A stretch of 8,841 nt of DNA from Flavipsychrobacter sp. (GTDB lineage: Bacteria > Bacteroidota > Bacteroidia > Chitinophagales > Chitinophagaceae). The notes below the pieces were generated by a model. The model did not search any database. It had not been told where the DNA came from and saw only the letters and a list, made by a program, of their open reading frames with translations. The stretch covers positions 1-8,841 of the forward strand of contig JAJNBR010000107.1 of NCBI GenBank assembly GCA_021156265.1. The letters run 5' to 3'. Positions within the stretch are counted from its first letter, which is position 1, and each line of letters starts with the position of its first letter. Below are positions 1-6,196 of this stretch, piece by piece. A program made the position numbers and the translations under genes.

Positions 1-31
1 CTACTTTGATATACCGTTTCGCGTCAAATAA
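1..31 (+). CDS. C-terminal tail of an upstream gene, partial (paralogue of the next gene)
   Basis: Only the last nine codons lie in the window. With codons beginning at base 2 they read YFDIPFRVK, followed by TAA at 29-31. The next gene ends GYFDIPFVGK, so the two termini match almost residue for residue. The gap to the next ATG is 6 bp, which implies co-transcription. I infer that this is the end of a tandem paralogue of the lipoprotein at 38-607. Function unknown; nothing else of the protein can be seen. Confidence 0.7.
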   Translation, partial: YFDIPFRVK

Positions 32-37
32 TTACGT

Positions 38-607
38 ATGAAACTGCCACAAACTTATTTGCTTACCTGTTTGCTAATGCTTTCGCTGGCCTCGTGCTGG
101 GATGGAAAATGGGAGGCAGTCCCACAGGACGAGAGCATCCCGCAAAAAACAACGACCGGTGCCGACATACTGGTGGCCAGGGTTAACCGCAACATCCTGG
201 ACCCGGAAGTATACCGCGAAGTGCCGTCCGGACTGTTTGACGACGAGGACGTGGTGCTGTACCGGAGGAAATTTGTACTGCCGGGGCCCGGCGACTCCAT
301 GGGTTATCTGATACTGACGGATCGCCACCCGGATAACGAACCCTCTACCAGTATCCTGATGGAGTTGAGAGTAGATAAGCCTCAGCTAAATACTCCTTAC
401 CAGTTATCGGCGGCATCTTACACCGTGCACAGCCCTTCGGAACCTACAAAAGAATACAGGGTAGACGACAGCTTGTCGATGATCAGGTTCGCGCGCCTCG
501 ATGAATTGGTAGCCGCAGGTGAATTTGCCTTCATAGCCATTGAGCGGACCAAAAAAGATACCGTTCGTATTGCCGGTTATTTTGATATTCCATTTGTCGG
601 CAAATAA
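38..607 (+). CDS. Lipoprotein of unknown function (189 aa), second member of a tandem pair
   Basis: The protein begins with a lipoprotein signal peptide: Lys2, a hydrophobic core, then the lipobox LASC with the lipidated Cys at residue 20. After processing it would be anchored to a membrane facing the periplasm or the cell surface. The mature part (about 170 residues) is acidic, rich in Asp/Glu and predicted strands, and ends in GYFDIPFVGK. I recognise no catalytic motif or named domain. The ATG at 38 is the natural start because it puts the signal peptide at the very N-terminus. It lies 6 bp after the stop of a gene ending in nearly the same residues, so the pair is probably a tandem duplication in one operon. 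A downstream hairpin (690-710) may end this transcript. The lipoprotein call is firm; the role is unknown. Confidence 0.85.
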   Translation: MKLPQTYLLTCLLMLSLASCWDGKWEAVPQDESIPQKTTTGADILVARVNRNILDPEVYREVPSGLFDDEDVVLYRRKFVLPGPGDSMGYLILTDRHPDNEPSTSILMELRVDKPQLNTPYQLSAASYTVHSPSEPTKEYRVDDSLSMIRFARLDELVAAGEFAFIAIERTKKDTVRIAGYFDIPFVGK

Positions 608-649
608 CAGTCCTCCACATCAGCCATCCAATAATAACCACTGTCATTT

Positions 650-666
650 TTCCGTTACAAACGGAA
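650..666. other. Perfect 7-bp hairpin in the intergenic region
   Basis: TTCCGTT (650-656) and AACGGAA (660-666) are perfect inverted arms around a 3-nt loop. The hairpin starts about 40 bp after the stop codon at 607 and is followed by AT-rich sequence without an uninterrupted T tract. It may protect the 3' end of the upstream transcript or serve as a weak terminator. That role is inferred. Confidence 0.35.
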
Positions 667-689
667 TGTATTATATTAGAACGACCTTT

Positions 690-717
690 TCGGCACAGGC
701 TTTGTGCCGATAGGTTG
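690..717 (+). terminator. Candidate intrinsic terminator between the first two transcription units
   Basis: TCGGCACA (690-697) pairs perfectly with TGTGCCGA (703-710) around the 5-nt loop GGCTT. The tail that follows, TAGGTTGTTT, is U-rich but interrupted, so termination may be partial. The hairpin lies 36 bp upstream of the start at 746, so it could equally be a 5'-leader structure of the next operon. Confidence 0.4.
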
Positions 718-745
718 TTTGCCAATTAAAACCTTTGCCCGAACT

Positions 746-1558
746 ATGCGATCCCGCTTTATCCTTTTGTTTGCGTGCGCGGCCATGAGCCTGCCGGCCT
801 GCCGCCAGCACAATACACCTATGCTGATGCCCAAAGGCTCCCCCAACCTTTTCCAAAACGGCTTGCAGCAGACGGCTTATGTCAACATACTGCATACACC
901 CGGACAATCGAGTCTCAATTTCAACAAAATAGCGCTGCTGCGGCAGATAACCGTGCCTGCGGGGGCTACCGTGCATATAGGCGACTCGCTGATGGAAACC
1001 GACAAGGCATACCTGCTTGACTGGCACAGCGCCGACTATACCTACAGCAACTATGTGATGCGCCTGCCGCAGAACTACCAGCCCTTCCGCCACTACCCGT
1101 TGGAGGCAGACAGCACTGTTCTATTGGGCGGTGACCCGGACCTATACAGGCTGTATTGCCTGAATGGCAATGGCAAGGCCACCCACTGGCAGTCGGTAAA
1201 TGCTTATAACGCCGCAGGCGTTTCGGTGTGGGATACGCTGATGAGCAAGAAGTATCATTCCGTCTATATGGATATCGTGGGTCAATTTTACGATACTGCA
1301 CGGCTGTATCCGGACCAGCTCCCGGCCCTCCTCTTAAAAAGCGATTTTACCAATACACATTTCAGACCGGAGAAAGGCAGCTTCACGATCAGTGCCGGCG
1401 ACTATATACTGACCAACGATCTGCGCCCCCAGGCCCCACTGTACAGCGGTTCCTCCGATTCGCTCTATCTTATGCGCATGAAACCCGGAATAGGGAGCGC
1501 CAATGTCGAACTGCCCTACTTCCTGCTTGTAAAAACCCAAACCGTTCCCCTCAAATAA
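746..1558 (+). CDS. Lipoprotein of unknown function (270 aa), first gene of a four-gene operon
   Basis: I chose the ATG at 746 rather than the in-frame ATG at 704. It places a standard signal peptide at the N-terminus (MRSRF, a hydrophobic core, then lipobox LPAC with the lipidated Cys at residue 19), whereas the earlier start adds 14 residues that do not fit a signal sequence. The mature protein has many Tyr, Asp and Ser residues and segments such as ATVHIGDSLM and SFTISAGDYIL that suggest beta structure. I see no recognisable catalytic motif. The gene ends 5 bp before the barrel gene at 1564, so the two are very probably translated from one mRNA and may act together at the outer membrane. 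Domain family not recognised. Confidence 0.85.
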   Translation: MRSRFILLFACAAMSLPACRQHNTPMLMPKGSPNLFQNGLQQTAYVNILHTPGQSSLNFNKIALLRQITVPAGATVHIGDSLMETDKAYLLDWHSADYTYSNYVMRLPQNYQPFRHYPLEADSTVLLGGDPDLYRLYCLNGNGKATHWQSVNAYNAAGVSVWDTLMSKKYHSVYMDIVGQFYDTARLYPDQLPALLLKSDFTNTHFRPEKGSFTISAGDYILTNDLRPQAPLYSGSSDSLYLMRMKPGIGSANVELPYFLLVKTQTVPLK

Positions 1559-1563
1559 ACACT

Positions 1564-2322
1564 ATGCGACTGCTGACCATTATACTCTTCCTCCTGGCAC
1601 CCGCGCTGGCACAAGGCCAGGCCTTCTGGCTCGGCGCGCGCGGGGGCGTTCTGTTCAATAATGCGCCCTCGGGCATAGCTACCGATTATTTTAAGAATGT
1701 AAAAGGCGGCACGGGCTGGATAGCCGGGGCTACCGCATCGGTAGAGATAAAACACTGGCTGCAGCTGGGCATCGGCTTCGACAGGGTAGAACGCAATTTC
1801 AGCTACGGGTCGCCGCTGCGCTTCCGTTCTGAAGCGGGTGTTTACAATATGAGCTACGAGGTCAACAGCCGCGTGGTATCGGGCTATGTGTTTGCCAACT
1901 ACCGGCATACTATGGGCCGCAACTTTTTATATGCAGGCTTGCAGGCAGGCGATTTCCAGGCCATGAGCGAAGACGTCAGGGCTACGCGCTCTACCCGCCC
2001 CGACAGCAGCTTTCTTGCCGGCGGCACAGGCACCCGGCCCGGCGCGTTCGTTGGCGCACAGCTGGGGTACAACTACCACCTGGGCGGCAGCTGGGGTATA
2101 CAGGCCGAAGTGGCCGCACGATACCGTCCGGATGCCGCTATGTATGTGCTGACCGAGCAGCCCACCGGAGACATTACACCTGTGGCCCGCGGCACTTCTT
2201 TTGCATATTACCCCATAACACTGGCCATTACCTACAGGCTCAACACCGCAAGGCACAAACCCATAGATATACCTAAAGCAGAACAACCGGCCGATGAACC
2301 GGATACTGCAGAAGATGAGTAA
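1564..2322 (+). CDS. Outer-membrane beta-barrel protein (252 aa), PorT/opacity-like
   Basis: The start at 1564 gives a cleavable signal peptide (MRLLTIILFLLAPALAQGQA, cut near residue 16 or 20). The frame stays open upstream to 1228, but that stretch overlaps the preceding gene and encodes no signal sequence. The mature chain shows alternating small, aromatic and polar residues typical of barrel strands: FWLGARGGVLF, WIAGATASVEI, WLQLGIGFDRV, VSGYVFANYRH, GAFVGAQLGYNYHL, GIQAEVAARYRP and a last strand YPITLAITYRL. Barrels of this size usually have about eight strands. After the last strand there is an unusual acidic, proline-containing tail of about 25 residues (IDIPKAEQPADEPDTAEDE) that would face the periplasm. 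It is the second gene of the 746-2905 operon, with gaps of 5 and 11 bp. The barrel call rests on composition and strand pattern; what it transports or binds is unknown. Confidence 0.8.
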   Translation: MRLLTIILFLLAPALAQGQAFWLGARGGVLFNNAPSGIATDYFKNVKGGTGWIAGATASVEIKHWLQLGIGFDRVERNFSYGSPLRFRSEAGVYNMSYEVNSRVVSGYVFANYRHTMGRNFLYAGLQAGDFQAMSEDVRATRSTRPDSSFLAGGTGTRPGAFVGAQLGYNYHLGGSWGIQAEVAARYRPDAAMYVLTEQPTGDITPVARGTSFAYYPITLAITYRLNTARHKPIDIPKAEQPADEPDTAEDE

Positions 2323-2333
2323 CTTTGACACTT

Positions 2334-2603
2334 ATGAGACATGTATTGTTGATATCGTTTGTTGCTTTGGCGCTGGCATCCTGTCGCAAAGAATATTGCT
2401 GGCAGTGCGAAACCGCCATCACCACAACAGTGGTATCTGCCGCACATGATTCTACAACAATAGAAAGCGCGAGGCAGGATGTGCTCTGCAGCCGCTCTAC
2501 CGACGAGATAAGGGACGACGAGAAAAAGAACGCTAGCGACAGCACCTGGCAGGAAGGCAGTTCTACCGTTCGCCGCTTGGTGAGAATGAGTTGTACAAAA
2601 TAA
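2334..2603 (+). CDS. Small five-cysteine lipoprotein (89 aa), copy 1 of a tandem pair
   Basis: The ATG at 2334 is preferred to the one at 2325 because it gives a compact signal peptide (MRHVLLISFVALALASC) with the lipidated Cys at residue 17. Directly after it comes the motif KEYCWQC, which places Cys22 and Cys25 in a CWxC arrangement. Cys52 and Cys87 are the only others. The next gene encodes a paralogue with all five cysteines at the same residue numbers and the same SAAxDS block at residues 35-40. The four non-lipidated cysteines could form two disulfides or a metal site; the sequence does not decide which. The middle, about residues 55-75, is highly charged and probably helical. The gene sits 11 bp after the barrel gene and 26 bp before its paralogue. 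No family recognised. Confidence 0.8.
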   Translation: MRHVLLISFVALALASCRKEYCWQCETAITTTVVSAAHDSTTIESARQDVLCSRSTDEIRDDEKKNASDSTWQEGSSTVRRLVRMSCTK

Positions 2604-2629
2604 TCCGCCATACCCGCACACCTTTTTCA

Positions 2630-2905
2630 ATGAAACACACCGCCTGGATAATACTCGCCACCATCCTGCTCTCCGCCTGCGAGAAAAAGTACTGCTGGGA
2701 ATGTGCGGTGAATACAGATACGCTTGGTACCTCTGCCGCCGGCGACTCCATGCGAGTAATTGAAGGCAGCTGGGAAGAACAATGTGATAAGACCGAAAGA
2801 GAAATAGAAACCCTGCAGCAGCAAAAAACAGGCGTAACAGTCACGCAGGATGGCGACTATACTATACGCAAGGCCGTTGCCTACCAGTGTCACCAGGCAG
2901 ATTAG
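2630..2905 (+). CDS. Small five-cysteine lipoprotein (91 aa), copy 2 of a tandem pair
   Basis: The ATG at 2630 gives a signal peptide ending in LLSAC, with the lipidated Cys at residue 17. The TTG-initiated extension from 2591 overlaps the previous gene and is rejected. Motif KKYCWEC puts Cys22 and Cys25 next to the anchor, and Cys52 and Cys87 complete a pattern identical in spacing to the upstream copy, with no gap needed to align the two. The overall residue match outside the cysteines, SAAxDS and the CWxC region is low, so the duplication is old while the cysteine framework is strictly kept. A charged segment (DKTEREIETLQQQK) is likely helical. This is the last gene of the operon; the following 257 bp are AT-rich and non-coding. 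Function unknown. Confidence 0.8.
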   Translation: MKHTAWIILATILLSACEKKYCWECAVNTDTLGTSAAGDSMRVIEGSWEEQCDKTEREIETLQQQKTGVTVTQDGDYTIRKAVAYQCHQAD

Positions 2906-3045
2906 ATGCACCCCTTTGGCTGCAATAAGAAACAGGTGATCTTCCTTTGCCTTGAACATTCTTATCGCTTTACAACCTGCCATTTTCTCTTCAGAATGTC
3001 CTCTTGCAATTTAAGTACGTGCCATTCAACGCTTTCTGCGTGCAT

Positions 3046-3070
3046 CCTGTATTGGGTACAGGTTCTCTCT
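3046..3070 (+). terminator. Weak hairpin with a pyrimidine-rich tail after the four-gene operon
   Basis: CCTGTA (3046-3051) and TACAGG (3057-3062) form a perfect 6-bp stem with a 5-nt loop, followed by TTCTCTCT. It lies 140 bp past the last stop codon, so it is a candidate 3' end for the 746-2905 transcript, though a weak one. The rest of the 2906-3162 gap holds no convincing gene. Confidence 0.3.
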
Positions 3071-3087
3071 CAAAAATTACTTTGTCT

Positions 3088-3117
3088 CTTGCCTTGAAAA
3101 TATAATATATATCTTTA
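3088..3117 (+). promoter_or_regulatory. Candidate Bacteroidota-type promoter for the surface-protein/barrel pair
   Basis: TATCTTTA at 3110-3117 matches the Bacteroidota -7 consensus TAnnTTTG in all but the last base. A CTTG at 3088-3091 sits 18 bp upstream, where the -33 TTTG element would be expected. The intervening sequence is extremely AT-rich (AAAATATAATATAT). The predicted start would be near 3123, leaving a leader of roughly 40 nt before the ATG at 3163. The motif match is seen; promoter activity is inferred. Confidence 0.4.
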
Positions 3118-3162
3118 TCGGTTGGTTTACATCCATCCAGTTAAAAATTTAAATAACGTCTT

Positions 3163-6100
3163 ATGAGCCATTACCCTTCCCCCGGTAAAGTATCCGGCAC
3201 TATTATCAAATATATCTTGTTACTGTCTGTTGCCCTGTTGCCTTTTGTAAGTAAAGCGCAGGCAGTAAGCGGACTTACAAACCCGAGTACTTGTGGTGGA
3301 ACGGACGGTGTCATTACCATCACCGGGTTGCTGACCAACCAGTTCTATATAATTCAATATTCTAAAAACGGGGTTCCTCTCCCCGGTGCGTATGCGCAGC
3401 CCACCGACGGAAGCGGTGCACTCCATATAGTCACCTTTGGTACTTTCACTGTCGGCGCCGGAACGTACACTGGTATTCTGGTATCAGACGGCGTTACCCC
3501 AAGTTTCTTTCCGGGTCCCTATGTCCTGACCGATCCGCCTGCCACGATCAATGCTGTGTCCAACCAGAGCTTGTGCAATGGCGCAACGACCACTGCTGTC
3601 AGCTTCACGGGTACAGGCACTACTTTTAACTGGACCAATAACAATACTTCTATAGGTCTTGCCGCCAGCGGCTCGGGCAATATTGCGCCCTTCATGGCTA
3701 CCAATGCGAGCAGCGCCCCCGTTACAGCCACCATCACTGTTACACCATCTGTCGGCGGCAGCTGCATCGGCACTCCTACCAATTTTACTATAACAGTAAA
3801 CCCCACACCAACGGTTAATGCTGTAGCCAGCCAGGCAAGATGCAACGGTTTCTCTACTTCACCCGTTGCCTTCTCTGGTACTGTGCCGGGTACCACTTAT
3901 ACATGGACCAACAATACAACGTCTATCGGGCTTGCGGCCGGTGGTACAGGTAATATCGCTTCCTTCGTTGCAGTGAATACTACTACAGCCCCGGTAGTAG
4001 CAACCGTAACCGTGACGCCCAGCGCCAACGGCTGCCCCGGCCCGGCAGGCAACTTTACCATAACGGTAAACCCGACGCCGACGGTGAACGCGGTTGCTAA
4101 CCAGACCGTATGTAACGGTGCAACAGTAGCCGCTGTAAACTTCAGCAGCGCGGTGAGCGGCACTACTTACGGCTGGACCAACAGTGCCCCCTCTATCGGT
4201 CTCGCGGCAAGTGGCACTGGCAATATCGCAGCATTCAGCGGGGCAAATGCCATCTCAAGTCCTGTGACGGCCACCATCGCTGTAAATGCAACAGCCAATA
4301 CCTGCATAGGTCCAAACACCAACTTTACCATAACTGTTAATCCCACTCCAACTGTAAATACAATAGCTAACCAGGCGCTGTGTAACGGCGCTACCTCCAC
4401 GGCTGTCAGCTTTAGCGGTAACGTACCGGGCACTACTTACAGCTGGACCAACAACACAACCTCTATCGGTCTTGGTGCCAGTGGCACAGGTAATATTGCA
4501 GCCTTCGCTGCTACCAACTTTACCAGTGCCCCGGTTGCGGGCACCATCACGGTTATGCCTTCGGCCAACGGCTGTCCCGGTACTCCCCGGACCTTTATTA
4601 TCACGGTGAACCCCACACCTACTGTAAACACGGTGGGTGTGCAGGATGTATGTAATGGCAACATGACCAGCGCAGTTACCTTCGCGGGTCCTGTAAGCGG
4701 TACAACGTTCAACTGGGTGAACAACAATACTTCCATTGGCCTTGCCGCCAGCGGCACCGGTGGTGTCCCGGCCTTTGCCATCATTAACAACGGAGTCATT
4801 CCGGTACAAGCAGTAGTAACTATAACGCCATCTGCAAACGGATGCACCGGGCCAACCAATAACTTTAGCTACTATGCCTACCCCACGCCAATGCTCAGCA
4901 GCTCGCTGACACCTCCGGCTATATGTAGCAATACCCCATTCAGCTATACGCCAACCAGCGCTACCATTGCCGCAACGTTTACATGGAGCAGGGCCGCTGT
5001 AGCCGGCATCAGCAATGCAGCATCGGCCGGTAGCGGCAATCCCAACGAGACACTGATCAACACTACTCCTAATCCTGTTACTGTGACCTATGTGTTCACA
5101 GCATCGGCGTATAACTGCCATCATTCAGAAAATGTAACTGTAACAGTTTACCCGGCGCCGAAACTTAACAGCCCGCTAACGGCTACTTTGTGCGGCGGCG
5201 AGGAGTTTAACTACACACCAACCAGTGCAACCCCGGGCACCAGCTTTACCTGGGCACGGCCCGGCGCTACAGGTACGGGGGCTATCAAAGAAACCCTGTC
5301 CAACAACAGCACCGGCACCGTCACTGTACCGTATGTGTACACACTCACCGCAAACGGTTGCAGCACCACCGAACAGGTAGTACTCACGTTGCATAACCGC
5401 CCGCAGCTACCTGTTATTGCCATCATGCCGCACGACCAGCTTTGCGCGAATACGATGTACCAGAACTTTGGCGCCGCTACGCCGCCCCCTGCGGGCACCA
5501 CGTACGCATGGAAATCCTCTAACGGGGGCGTGTGGAAACAAAGTGCGAACGGACAGAACGCCCTGGTGAACTTCCCTAACACGGGCGCCGCCGAAGTAAT
5601 GCTGACAGCGACGATCACCACTACCGGCTGCGACACCACTGCTACCTACCCGGTAAGCTTATCGACAACCAGCTCGCCGGATGTAGAAGTTATCTACCAT
5701 AACGGGCGTTTCGTTGCCCTGAACAATAACGCGGACAGCTACCTCTGGGGCTATGATGATAAGCTTACCCTGGACTCAACCGCCATCAGCAATGAGACCA
5801 GGCAGGATTACCTGAACACTGCTCCTGACTTTGCCAATAAATACTACTGGGTGTTGATCAAAACTTCCGATTGCCTGCAAAAAGCATACTATAACAAACC
5901 GACCAATGCAGAAGAACCGGTACTGCGCACAACCGCGCTGAAACTGTATCCCAACCCGGCCAACGATATATTGAATATCGAACTGGAGTCTGTAAGCGTT
6001 TCACAGGTTGGGTTTGCCGTTTATGATCTAACAGGCAAACTGTTGATGAATATAGATGCACCTAACCGGTATGCGCGGGTAGATATAAGCTCACTGGCGC

Positions 6101-6171
6101 AGGGTATGTATTCGGTGATATGCACGGCAGACGGCACGAAGATCGCGGTAGCTAAATTTGTTAAACATTAA
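3163..6171 (+). CDS. T9SS-sorted cell-surface protein with tandem Ig/PKD-like repeats (1002 aa)
   Basis: Architecture: signal peptide at residues 1-34 (hydrophobic run IIKYILLLSVALLPFV, cut after KAQA); a distinct N-terminal domain about 35-127; five close repeats of 89-90 residues (128-216, 217-306, 307-396, 397-486, 487-576); three diverged repeats (577-666, 667-747, about 748-838); a linker; and a C-terminal type A sorting domain from about 926 to 1002. The sorting domain is recognised by LKLYPNPANDIL, then VYDLTGKLL, then GMYSV and the basic end KFVKH. That domain directs export through the T9SS and usually anchoring to the cell surface. Close repeats share a TWTNNTTSIGLAASGTGNIA-type core and begin with PTPTVN. 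Every repeat keeps one Cys near its start (xxCNG) and one near its end (NGCxG), which fits one disulfide per domain. An adhesin or surface-layer role is likely but inferred. It is followed 25 bp later by an outer-membrane barrel gene. Confidence 0.9.
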   Translation: MSHYPSPGKVSGTIIKYILLLSVALLPFVSKAQAVSGLTNPSTCGGTDGVITITGLLTNQFYIIQYSKNGVPLPGAYAQPTDGSGALHIVTFGTFTVGAGTYTGILVSDGVTPSFFPGPYVLTDPPATINAVSNQSLCNGATTTAVSFTGTGTTFNWTNNNTSIGLAASGSGNIAPFMATNASSAPVTATITVTPSVGGSCIGTPTNFTITVNPTPTVNAVASQARCNGFSTSPVAFSGTVPGTTYTWTNNTTSIGLAAGGTGNIASFVAVNTTTAPVVATVTVTPSANGCPGPAGNFTITVNPTPTVNAVANQTVCNGATVAAVNFSSAVSGTTYGWTNSAPSIGLAASGTGNIAAFSGANAISSPVTATIAVNATANTCIGPNTNFTITVNPTPTVNTIANQALCNGATSTAVSFSGNVPGTTYSWTNNTTSIGLGASGTGNIAAFAATNFTSAPVAGTITVMPSANGCPGTPRTFIITVNPTPTVNTVGVQDVCNGNMTSAVTFAGPVSGTTFNWVNNNTSIGLAASGTGGVPAFAIINNGVIPVQAVVTITPSANGCTGPTNNFSYYAYPTPMLSSSLTPPAICSNTPFSYTPTSATIAATFTWSRAAVAGISNAASAGSGNPNETLINTTPNPVTVTYVFTASAYNCHHSENVTVTVYPAPKLNSPLTATLCGGEEFNYTPTSATPGTSFTWARPGATGTGAIKETLSNNSTGTVTVPYVYTLTANGCSTTEQVVLTLHNRPQLPVIAIMPHDQLCANTMYQNFGAATPPPAGTTYAWKSSNGGVWKQSANGQNALVNFPNTGAAEVMLTATITTTGCDTTATYPVSLSTTSSPDVEVIYHNGRFVALNNNADSYLWGYDDKLTLDSTAISNETRQDYLNTAPDFANKYYWVLIKTSDCLQKAYYNKPTNAEEPVLRTTALKLYPNPANDILNIELESVSVSQVGFAVYDLTGKLLMNIDAPNRYARVDISSLAQGMYSVICTADGTKIAVAKFVKH
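3544..4890 (+). repeat. Five tandem in-frame repeats with an exact 270-bp period (first unit 267 bp)
   Basis: Unit starts at the T of the PTPTVN-type motif are 3544, 3811, 4081, 4351 and 4621, and the next boundary is 4891. Spacings are 267, 270, 270, 270 and 270 bp. Each unit encodes one Ig/PKD-like domain. Nucleotide divergence, much of it at third codon positions, shows these are not very recent copies, yet no indels have accumulated in the last four units. Confidence 0.9.
4891..5676 (+). repeat. Three diverged repeats of the same surface protein
   Basis: Boundaries at 4891, 5161 and 5404 give units of 270, 243 and about 273 bp. The first two share FxYTPTSAT and FTWxR motifs that the five upstream repeats lack. 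All three keep the paired cysteines (CSN/NCHH, CGG/GCST, CAN/GCDT). They look like a second subfamily of the same domain; the end of the third unit is approximate. Confidence 0.65.
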
Positions 6172-6196
6172 TTGCAAACACACAATCAAAAGACAC

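Noticed and set aside
704..745. Upstream ATG for the 270-aa lipoprotein
   Set aside because: The extra 14 residues would precede the signal peptide, and the codon overlaps the intergenic hairpin.
1228..1563. Upstream extension of the barrel gene start
   Set aside because: It overlaps the preceding lipoprotein gene in another frame. The ATG at 1564 gives a proper signal peptide and a 5-bp operon gap.
2334..2905. Thioredoxin-like redox proteins because of the CWxC motif
   Set aside because: The CxxC pair is next to the lipid anchor and not in a thioredoxin-fold context, and the proteins are too short. A redox role is possible, but membership of that family is not supported.
2906..3097. Short 63-codon open frame after the five-cysteine lipoproteins
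   Set aside because: It begins immediately after a stop codon, has no recognisable domain, and has AT-rich, non-coding-like composition. It probably lies in an intergenic region containing a hairpin and promoter.
3519..4859. A row of minus-strand open frames of about 88 codons each inside the surface-protein gene
   Set aside because: They recur with the 270-bp repeat period and lie antisense to a clearly coding gene. Their regularity is a by-product of the repeats, and they have no start signals or recognisable protein features.
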